Assembly (NCBI GenBank): GCA_046154695.1
Contig: JBJXFI010000010.1
Coordinates: 1 to 5,249 of the forward strand
Source: DALYLB01 sp046154695
GTDB lineage: Bacteria; Acidobacteriota; Blastocatellia; RBC074
Length of the DNA stretch: 5,249 nt
Reading direction: 5' to 3'
The notes under the pieces were generated by a model. The model was not told the DNA's origin, ran no database searches, and was given only the letters and a program-made list of their open reading frames with translations. Shown piece by piece: positions 1-5,249 of this stretch. Made by a program: the position numbers and the translations under genes. Each line of letters begins with the position of its first letter. Within the stretch, counting starts at the first letter, position 1.

Positions 1-37
1 GGCCCCTCAGTCCGCTGCGAATGAGGGGCCTTTCGTT
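1..37 (+). terminator. Intrinsic terminator of a gene upstream of the window
   Basis: Bases 1-9 (GGCCCCTCA) and 22-30 (TGAGGGGCC) form a perfect 9-bp GC-rich stem around a 12-nt loop, followed by TTTCGTT. This is the form of a rho-independent terminator for a rightward gene lying off the left edge. The stem may continue left of base 1, which cannot be seen. The same hairpin could also stop leftward transcription, but that T-tract would lie outside the window. Confidence 0.7.
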
Positions 38-61
38 CAGGCTGTTCGTCTTGCGCTTGGA

Positions 62-202
62 TCAGGCCAACGAACCACCAACCCCTCTGGAGCCGCTAAA
101 GTAAAAATAGAAGCTGAATCCAAAGGAGACGAACCGCGAAAATCCCCGCGCGCCGCCGAGGCGGAAGGTCGATTTCGGGTTCGTGCGAATGGTGTCGGTC
201 AT
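62..202 (-). CDS. Possible small protein, 46 aa, unrecognised
   Basis: A leftward ORF runs from ATG (202-200) to TGA (64-62). I do not recognise the product. Its first 20 residues are polar and basic. Residues 21-35 hold nine aromatic residues (F21, F24, F27, F29, F31, Y32, F33, Y34, F35), and the tail is rich in Gly and Ser. In its favour: a good promoter-like pair (303-275) lies about 70 bases upstream, and a hairpin (30-1) begins 32 bases after the stop, so promoter, ORF and terminator are in order. Against it: the ribosome binding site is weak (a GAGA about 7 nt before the ATG), the composition is low-complexity, and short ORFs like this arise by chance. The same transcript could instead be a non-coding RNA. 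Confidence 0.22.
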   Translation of the reverse strand: MTDTIRTNPKSTFRLGGARGFSRFVSFGFSFYFYFSGSRGVGGSLA

Positions 203-274
203 CTCGTGATCTCGATGCTCTCTCTACTTTGGTATCTTGTGATAGATTTGATAAAGAAGATTTATGACTCGCGC

Positions 275-303
275 ATTATGCGCATCGTCCCGGGGGGAGT
301 CAA
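275..303 (-). promoter_or_regulatory. Putative sigma-70-type promoter, leftward
   Basis: Read on the minus strand, TTGACT (303-298) and CATAAT (280-275) are separated by exactly 17 bases. Each matches its consensus hexamer (TTGACA, TATAAT) at five of six positions. Transcription would start near 268 and run toward the hairpin at 30-1. The site lies just downstream of the SanA-like gene, so it would serve whatever is encoded in 1-268. It also sits in an AT-richer pocket, which raises the chance of a random match. Confidence 0.4.
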
Positions 304-333
304 GATCAATAGTTTTATTCCCGGAATTTTTTC

Positions 334-984
334 TCAGCGAATGACGCGCCTGTCGGCCTCGGCGGCCGGGGTGATCTCGGGCGGGAAGACATGGAGATTG
401 AGATATGCCTTGACCTCGGCCGCCCATTCGCGGGCGCTCTGATAATCGATCTTCTGCCTCAGCCGCAGATCGCCGGCCATGCCGACCGCATCGAGCCCCA
501 ACTGGTTGGCGATATAGAGGGCCCGCGGCAGGTGATAGCCCTGCGAGACGAGCACGGCGCGCTGCAATCCGAAGACCTCCCGGGCGCGAAGGCAGGTTTC
601 GTAGGTCGAGCGGCCGGCGTAATCGACGATCACGTCCCGCGGCGCCACGGCGCGTTCGATCAGGTAATCCTGCATGGCCTTCGGTTCATTGTAGCTGGGG
701 TGCCGGTTGTCCCCCGAGACCAGAATCCGGTCCACCTTGCGCGCGCGATAGAGCTCGATCGCCGTGTCCACCCGGTCCGCGAGAATCCGCGAGAGATCCC
801 CATTGCTGTAAACGCTCGCACCAAAAACGATCGCCACCCGCGGCCGCTGCCAGCTCGTCGTGTCCAGGTCGTCGAGACGGGTGATGATCCGGCTGTCATA
901 ACTGTGAACGCGCGTGTGTACGTACATGAACGGGCCGGCAACGGCAATGAGAATGAGAAAAAGGAGGATTCGGCTATGCGACAT
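334..984 (-). CDS. SanA/YdcF-family (DUF218) membrane-anchored envelope protein
   Basis: The 216-aa product has a short cytoplasmic end, one hydrophobic anchor (about residues 5-21) and a DUF218 domain expected to face the periplasm. Family hallmarks are in order: AIVFGA (51-56), ADRVDTA (69-75), LVSGDN (88-93), YNEP (98-101), DYAGRSTYET (121-130) and SQGYHLPRAL (147-156). The SGDN...YNEP...DYAG order and the length match E. coli SanA (about 239 aa), the protein linked to vancomycin exclusion at high temperature. The biochemical activity of SanA is not established, and YdcF-type relatives bind nucleotide-like ligands. I chose ATG 984 over an in-frame TTG at 1029. ATG 984 has GGAAAA about 7 nt upstream and puts the hydrophobic segment right after the start, as in a normal signal anchor; the TTG adds 15 polar and basic residues. 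The gene is divergent from rpmB. Family assignment is firm, the exact role is not. Confidence 0.9.
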   Translation of the reverse strand: MSHSRILLFLILIAVAGPFMYVHTRVHSYDSRIITRLDDLDTTSWQRPRVAIVFGASVYSNGDLSRILADRVDTAIELYRARKVDRILVSGDNRHPSYNEPKAMQDYLIERAVAPRDVIVDYAGRSTYETCLRAREVFGLQRAVLVSQGYHLPRALYIANQLGLDAVGMAGDLRLRQKIDYQSAREWAAEVKAYLNLHVFPPEITPAAEADRRVIR

Positions 985-1031
985 CGCGGTTTTCCGGTTG
1001 AATTTCGAACGTTTCGACGGCAACGGCAATC

Positions 1032-1058
1032 AGACTATTTCGGCGGTGAAGCTGTCAA
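1032..1058 (-). promoter_or_regulatory. Putative promoter of the SanA-like gene
   Basis: On the minus strand a perfect -35 hexamer TTGACA (1058-1053) is followed 15 bases later by TAGTCT (1037-1032), a weak -10 with the conserved TA...T frame. The spacer is 2 bases short of optimal, so this would be a modest promoter. Transcription would begin near 1025, giving a leader of about 40 nt before ATG 984. Confidence 0.4.
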
Positions 1059-1088
1059 GATCCATTTGAGGGGAACGCGAAAAAAGTC

Positions 1089-1100
1089 GCGAGCGCTCGC
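1089..1100. repeat. 12-bp perfect palindrome touching the rpmB -35 region
   Basis: GCGAGCGCTCGC is its own reverse complement. It lies in the divergent SanA-like/rpmB intergenic region and overlaps the first four bases of the proposed rpmB -35 hexamer. It could be an operator for a dimeric regulator or a chance GC-rich palindrome. No second copy is seen in the window. Confidence 0.35.
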
Positions 1101-1126
1101 AAAACGTCCCCCTGGTGTGGTATATT
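1097..1126 (+). promoter_or_regulatory. Putative rpmB promoter with extended -10
   Basis: TATATT (1121-1126) is preceded by TG at 1118-1119, giving the extended -10 form TGnTATATT. A weak -35 (TCGCAA, 1097-1102) sits 18 bases upstream. Transcription would start near 1133. That gives a leader of about 37 nt, which is U-rich (1140-1154) and runs straight into the ribosome binding site. The extended -10 can make up for the poor -35. Confidence 0.55.
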
Positions 1127-1169
1127 CCCGCACTTCGCAATTATTTATTTTTTTGGAGGATCAGAAACC

Positions 1170-1406
1170 ATGTCGAAGAAGTGCCAGGTGACCGGAAAAA
1201 AGCCCATGTCCGGCAACAACGTATCCCACGCGAATAACAAGACCCGCCGCCGCTTTGAGCCGAACCTGCAGTCGCATCGTTTCTGGGTGCCGAGCGAGGG
1301 GCGCTGGATTCGCCTTCGCGTCACGGCCCGCGGAATCAAGACGATCGACAAGCTCGGGATCGAATCCGTCCTCGCCGATATCCGCGCCCGCGGCGAAAAG
1401 GTCTGA
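1170..1406 (+). CDS. rpmB: 50S ribosomal protein L28 (bL28)
   Basis: The 78-aa product is a structural protein of the large ribosomal subunit. It is full length (E. coli L28 is 78 aa) and recognisable throughout: KCQVTGKKP (4-12), SGNNVSHANNKTRRRF (14-29), PNLQSHRFWV (31-40), RLRVTARGIKTIDK (48-61) and the C-terminal LADIRARGEKV (68-78). It carries only one cysteine (C5), so it is the form without the CxxC zinc-binding pairs. The start is set by a strong GGAGGA (1155-1160) ending 9 nt before the ATG, behind a U-rich leader. In many proteobacteria rpmB is followed directly by rpmG (L33). Here it stands alone and is closed by the strong hairpin at 1442-1498, so it is probably monocistronic. Confidence 0.98.
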   Translation: MSKKCQVTGKKPMSGNNVSHANNKTRRRFEPNLQSHRFWVPSEGRWIRLRVTARGIKTIDKLGIESVLADIRARGEKV

Positions 1407-1441
1407 ACCCCGCCCGCGCAGGGTCGTTCGCTCTGCATGAG

Positions 1442-1498
1442 CACATGAAAAAAGGCCGGTCCGGCTGAGAGTCAGCCGGACCGGCCTTTTTTCATGTG
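1442..1498. terminator. Strong bidirectional-type intrinsic terminator after rpmB
   Basis: Bases 1442-1468 and 1472-1498 are perfect reverse complements: 27 bp with a GAG loop. The inner core is GC-rich (GGCCGGTCCGGCTGA at 1454-1468). It is flanked by six A on the left (1448-1453) and six T on the right (1485-1490), so the hairpin can act as a terminator in either direction. It ends the rpmB transcript 35 bases after the stop codon. It also insulates the ATP-grasp operon, whose promoter begins 23 bases further on. Confidence 0.93.
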
Positions 1499-1521
1499 GC
1501 GAGACCAGCCCGCGCTCCCGG

Positions 1522-1549
1522 TTGACAATGGCGACGGGCTCTCTAAACT
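1522..1549 (+). promoter_or_regulatory. Putative promoter of the ATP-grasp/alpha-E/transglutaminase operon
   Basis: A perfect -35 TTGACA (1522-1527) is followed after 16 bases by TAAACT (1544-1549), which matches TATAAT at four of six positions. The -10 ends 7 bases before ATG 1557, and the A of that ATG is a well-placed purine for the transcription start. If so, the mRNA would be leaderless. In agreement, no Shine-Dalgarno-like sequence is present in 1530-1556. Confidence 0.6.
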
Positions 1550-1556
1550 GCGCCCT

Positions 1557-3014
<1,458 letters not shown>

Positions 3015-3167
3015 CCCGCGGGACGCTTTGTTGAACCGATCGCCCGAGGCGGGCCGCGCGGAAGGCGCCGCCGCGCGCGACAAGACAGAATCACACCATC
3101 ACTAAGCCCATTTCCATTCTCCTGTTCGGGTTCAACCGGGGCCGCAGGCCTGCCTTGAGGGGGTGCC

Positions 3168-4181
3168 ATGCTTTCACGAGTCGCGGATTCACTCTATTGG
3201 ATGTCCCGCTATATCGAGCGGGCCGAGGATTTGATGCGTTTGCTGGCGGTCAATTACCACACGCTGCTCGACGCGGGGCAGATGGATTCGGAACTGGGCT
3301 GGCAGCCCCTGATCGCCGCGACGAATGACGAGGCGCTGTATCATCGGTTTTACGAGACGTACACGGCGGGGAACGTCCGTGATTTCATGCTTTGGAATAA
3401 CGAGAATCCCAATGCGGTGCTCTGGTGCGTCACGATGGCACGAGAGAACGCGCGCAGCGTGCGGGAGCAGATCAGCAAGGAGATGTGGGAGCATCTCAAC
3501 CGCCTCTATTTCGCGGTGCGGGAGGCGGATCGCGGCGCGGTCTCGCGGGGCATCACGGAGTTCTTCGCGAAATTGCGCGACGGGTCGCATGCCTTTCAGG
3601 GAATCACCAACGAGACGATGACGCACGGCGAGGCCTATCAGTTCATTCAGCTCGGCAAGCACATCGAGCGCGCCGAGAAGACAACCCGGATCCTGGATGT
3701 GAAATATGCCACGCTGCGGTACCTGCAGCCCGGATCGGTCGACGAGGCGTTGCAGGTGATGGCGCTGCTCAAATCGTGCAGCGCCTTCGAGCCGTTTCGG
3801 CGGGAGTATGCCGCGCAACTTCAGGCCGCCGTCGTGGTCGAATACCTGCTGCTCGATCGCGAATTTCCGCGCGCGGTGGGCTACTGTCTGAACCGGTGCC
3901 TGCGGGCCGTCAATCTGATCTCCGCGGCGGCGGAACAGCAGCGGCAGCACCAATACTTCAATCTCGGGGCCAATCTGCCGCAGCGGGGGCTGGGCCGGCT
4001 GTCCTCGGAGCTGGAGTACCTGGATGTCCAGGAGGTGTTGGGCGATCGCCTGCACGAATACCTGCGGCAGTTTCTCCTGCGGCTCAATCAGGCGGGCGAG
4101 GATATCACCCGAACCTATTTCAACACCCAGGTGATTCTGCCGGAGCTGCATCCCCAGCAGGCGCAGCAACAGCAGCAATAG
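3168..4181 (+). CDS. Alpha-E domain-containing protein (DUF403)
   Basis: The 337-aa, probably all-helical cytoplasmic protein belongs to the alpha-E family that accompanies the type-2 ATP-grasp protein and is sometimes fused to it. The family start is clear: MLSR-ADSLYWMSRYIERAE (1-20). Other hallmarks are NPNAVLWCVTMARENARSVR (80-99), EMWEHLNRLY (105-114), IQLGKHIERAEKTTRILDV (160-178) and NLISAAAEQQRQ (249-260). IERAE occurs twice (16-20 and 166-170), each time followed by a matching R-L-x-V helix, which suggests an internal duplication. The molecular role is unknown; it is inferred to work with the ATP-grasp enzyme. The start is supported by GAGG (3157-3160) 7 nt upstream of the ATG. The 153-bp gap after the ATP-grasp gene is longer than usual and shows no convincing promoter or terminator, so I expect cotranscription. 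The end, about 10 residues of mostly glutamine (HPQQAQQQQQ), looks like a repeat-driven extension. Confidence 0.95.
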   Translation: MLSRVADSLYWMSRYIERAEDLMRLLAVNYHTLLDAGQMDSELGWQPLIAATNDEALYHRFYETYTAGNVRDFMLWNNENPNAVLWCVTMARENARSVREQISKEMWEHLNRLYFAVREADRGAVSRGITEFFAKLRDGSHAFQGITNETMTHGEAYQFIQLGKHIERAEKTTRILDVKYATLRYLQPGSVDEALQVMALLKSCSAFEPFRREYAAQLQAAVVVEYLLLDREFPRAVGYCLNRCLRAVNLISAAAEQQRQHQYFNLGANLPQRGLGRLSSELEYLDVQEVLGDRLHEYLRQFLLRLNQAGEDITRTYFNTQVILPELHPQQAQQQQQ

Positions 4182-4203
4182 CTCCATCGATTGAGTGAGA
4201 ATT

Positions 4204-5022
4204 ATGCGAATACGGATCGAACATACGACGACCTTCACCTATGATTCGCTGATCAGCGAGGCCTACACCGAGATGCGGCTCGCGCCCCTCGACCTGGGCG
4301 GGCAGCGTCGGGTGCTCTTCCATCTGCAGACCGAGCCGGAGGGAGAGGTCACGCGATATCTGGATCGGTACGACAACGAGGTGCATTATTTCGATGTGCT
4401 GCAGCCGCATCAGCAGTTCCGCGTCACGGCCGTCAGCGAGGTTCTGACGGAGGACCGGTATCGCGATGATACGCGAGAGCTCTCTCCGCTCGCCAGCCAC
4501 GACTACCTTGTTGCGACCCCGTATACGCCGGAGGATGAGACGCTCCAGGCGCTGGCCGGGCCCGCGCTGTTCGGGGCAGCGATGTCCGGAGACGCCGCCG
4601 TCGCCGCGGCGCGGGAGCTGATGCACGAGGTGAACCGGGCGATCCGATATGAAAAGGGCGCGACGACCGTCAAGACGACGGCGGCCGAGGCGCTGACGAT
4701 CGGCAGGGGCGTCTGCCAGGACTATGCGCACGTGATGATCGCGGCCGCACGCTCCGCCGGATTGCCCGCCCGGTATGTCAGCGGCTACCTTCACAGCCCG
4801 GACGCGCCCGAGATGGCCTCGCACGCCTGGGTGGACGTCTTTGTCCGCGGCGTCGGCTGGTTCTCGCTCGATCCGACTCACGATTGCGCGCAGGATGCCC
4901 GCCACGTTCGCGTCGCCGTCGGTCGCGATTACGCCGATGTCCCGCCCACTCGCGGCGTTTATAAGGGAAAGGCGGAAGAGAAGATGGACGTCGTGGTGAG
5001 CGTCCTGGTAGTTGATAGTTGA
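4204..5022 (+). CDS. Transglutaminase-like cysteine peptidase family protein
   Basis: The 272-aa protein has an N-terminal beta domain typical of the family (MRIRIEHTTTFTYDSLISEA, 1-20, then EMRLAPLD, 23-30) and a transglutaminase core. The catalytic triad appears intact: Cys171 in GRGVCQDYAH (167-176), His207 in SHAWVDVF (206-213) and Asp223 in WFSLDPTHD (219-227). No signal peptide or membrane segment is visible, so it probably acts in the cytoplasm. Related bacterial proteins are inferred to cleave or transfer peptide or isopeptide bonds; the substrate here is unknown. M. tuberculosis Rv2409c is the counterpart in the same trio. I prefer ATG 4204, which has GAGTGAG (4194-4200) just upstream and matches the usual family start, over the in-frame GTG at 4195, which has no binding site. 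It begins 22 nt after the alpha-E stop, consistent with one operon. Its last codons (GTA GTT GAT AGT) and TGA stop are supplied by a heptamer repeat array, so the natural C-terminus may have been altered. Confidence 0.94.
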   Translation: MRIRIEHTTTFTYDSLISEAYTEMRLAPLDLGGQRRVLFHLQTEPEGEVTRYLDRYDNEVHYFDVLQPHQQFRVTAVSEVLTEDRYRDDTRELSPLASHDYLVATPYTPEDETLQALAGPALFGAAMSGDAAVAAARELMHEVNRAIRYEKGATTVKTTAAEALTIGRGVCQDYAHVMIAAARSAGLPARYVSGYLHSPDAPEMASHAWVDVFVRGVGWFSLDPTHDCAQDARHVRVAVGRDYADVPPTRGVYKGKAEEKMDVVVSVLVVDS

Positions 5023-5043
5023 TAGTTGATAGTTGATAGTTGA
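5009..5043 (+). repeat. Five perfect tandem copies of the heptamer TAGTTGA
   Basis: TAGTTGA is repeated five times without a mismatch (5009-5043). The first two copies lie inside the transglutaminase gene and provide its last four sense codons and its stop. Since 7 is not a multiple of 3, the array cycles through all frames and puts a stop (TAG or TGA) in each rightward frame. On the minus strand it is open in all frames and would encode a repeating STINYQL pattern. Such short perfect heptamer arrays are known as variable intergenic repeats in several bacterial groups. Copy number is likely to vary between strains through replication slippage. Confidence 0.95.
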
Positions 5044-5249
5044 CACTCACCTTTCGCGCATTTTGAGATGAGATTTTGAAATTGCCTATGGAACTTGCAT
5101 TGAAAACAAAGGGTTTATTGCGATTGAGAATTTAACGGTCTCGGTAGCTTTCCCAGATTTTGCCTTGGAGGCACAGTGAGATGTTTACGTTGGTCTCATA
5201 AGCCTTTTATTCTCAACGAAACCCAATTTGAAAATCTGCGTTAAAAATG
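5044..5249. other. AT-rich tail with no recognised gene
   Basis: From the end of the heptamer array to the window edge G+C falls to about 39% by hand count, against roughly 60-68% in the preceding genes. No ORF of useful length is present on either strand. A strong GGAGG (5167-5171) stands 9 nt before ATG 5181, but that frame stops after six codons. A second frame, open from 5128 and with a possible GTG start at 5176, ends at TAA 5242-5244. The last three bases are an ATG whose continuation cannot be seen. No clear T-rich terminator for the trio operon is found. The stretch may be an intergenic region, the edge of a transferred or repeat element, or the leader of a gene beyond the window. Confidence 0.6.
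5071..5237. repeat. Nested imperfect inverted repeats in the AT-rich tail
   Basis: Two pairs of inverted arms share one centre. The outer pair is AGATTTTGAAATTG (5071-5084) against CAATTTGAAAATCT (5224-5237), 13 of 14 bases complementary. The inner pair is 5107-5131 against 5209-5230: CAAA, GGGTTT, CG and TTGAGAAT all recur in reverse complement, with a 5-base difference in spacing on one side and 2 on the other. The arms enclose 5132-5208. This could be a folded RNA or the ends of a small non-autonomous element. AT-rich DNA yields chance pairings easily, so confidence is modest. Confidence 0.35.

Larger units (their letters stand above)
38..333. other. About 300-bp region without a confident gene
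   Basis: Between the left terminator and the end of the SanA-like gene there is no recognisable protein. Rightward, frame 2 stays open from base 2 to the stop near 442. Its product has no recognisable motif, it crosses the terminator hairpin, and its first ATG (206) has no ribosome binding site. A strong-looking AAAGGAG (120-126) is not followed by a nearby start codon. The only gene-like signals run leftward: a promoter at 303-275 and a 46-codon ORF at 202-62. Positions 205-285 are clearly more AT-rich than the genes around them. No terminator is visible just after the SanA-like gene, so its transcript may also run leftward through here. Confidence 0.5.

Noticed and set aside
272..286. Short hairpin GCGCA-TTA-TGCGC after the SanA-like gene as its terminator
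   Set aside because: Only 5 bp, with no T-tract on the leftward side, and it overlaps the -10 of the putative leftward promoter.
985..1029. TTG start adding 15 residues to the SanA-like protein
   Set aside because: It would place a polar, basic stretch before the membrane anchor. ATG 984 has a better binding site and a normal anchor position.
391..1191. 266-aa rightward ORF opposite the SanA-like gene
   Set aside because: It is a shadow of the SanA-like gene, runs through both divergent promoters and into rpmB, and has no recognisable motif.
1494..1556. Upstream in-frame ATG extending the ATP-grasp protein by 21 residues
   Set aside because: The ATG lies inside the right arm of the rpmB terminator and upstream of the proposed promoter. 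The extra residues do not resemble the family N-terminus.
3030..3136. 8-bp inverted repeat GTTGAACC / GGTTCAAC across the ATP-grasp/alpha-E gap
   Set aside because: The arms are short and 91 bases apart with no supporting structure between them, so chance is the simpler explanation.
3189..4238. 349-aa leftward ORF antisense to the alpha-E gene
   Set aside because: Same cause: a GC-rich sense gene lacking codons that would give antisense stops. No recognisable domain and no start signals.
4120..5046. 308-aa leftward ORF beginning with repeated STINYQL
   Set aside because: Its start is simply the heptamer array read backward, which is open in all minus-strand frames. The remainder is antisense to the intact transglutaminase gene.

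Overview
The window reads as a piece of a GC-rich chromosome from a Gram-negative-type bacterium. The genes are about 60-68% G+C by hand count of sampled lines, and only the last ~205 bases are AT-rich, at about 39%. The L28 protein resembles the form found in proteobacteria, and an inner-membrane SanA/YdcF-like protein fits a diderm envelope. Heptamer repeats like the TAGTTGA array near the right end also occur outside the proteobacteria, so I do not commit to a phylum. No mobile-element gene, tRNA, rRNA or CRISPR array is visible.

Layout from left to right. Positions 1-37 hold an intrinsic terminator for a gene lying off the left edge. Positions 38-333 have no confident gene. They do contain a well-spaced leftward promoter (303-275) followed by a 46-codon leftward ORF (202-62), a possible small gene or sRNA. 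Leftward at 984-334 is a SanA/YdcF-family (DUF218) membrane protein. It is divergent from rpmB (ribosomal protein L28, 1170-1406), with putative promoters for both in the 185-bp gap. rpmB is closed by a perfect 27-bp hairpin flanked by A and T runs (1442-1498).

The rest is a collinear rightward trio: a circularly permuted type-2 ATP-grasp protein (1557-3014), an alpha-E domain protein (3168-4181) and a transglutaminase-fold protein (4204-5022). This trio is conserved across many bacterial phyla; the Mycobacterium tuberculosis counterparts are Rv2411c, Rv2410c and Rv2409c. Comparative genomics has predicted that it makes or processes an unidentified peptide or amide-linked product. The ATP-grasp enzyme would form the bond, the transglutaminase fold would cleave or transfer it, and the helical alpha-E protein would act as partner. 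All expected catalytic residues I could check are intact.

The most noteworthy local features are four. The trio's promoter would start transcription almost exactly at the first ATG, giving a leaderless mRNA. Five perfect TAGTTGA heptamers supply the last codons and the stop of the transglutaminase gene. G+C drops abruptly after that array, in a tail with nested imperfect inverted repeats. Finally, there is the possible small leftward transcription unit at the left edge. I see nothing that amounts to a demonstrably new system; the trio is a known but functionally unresolved one.
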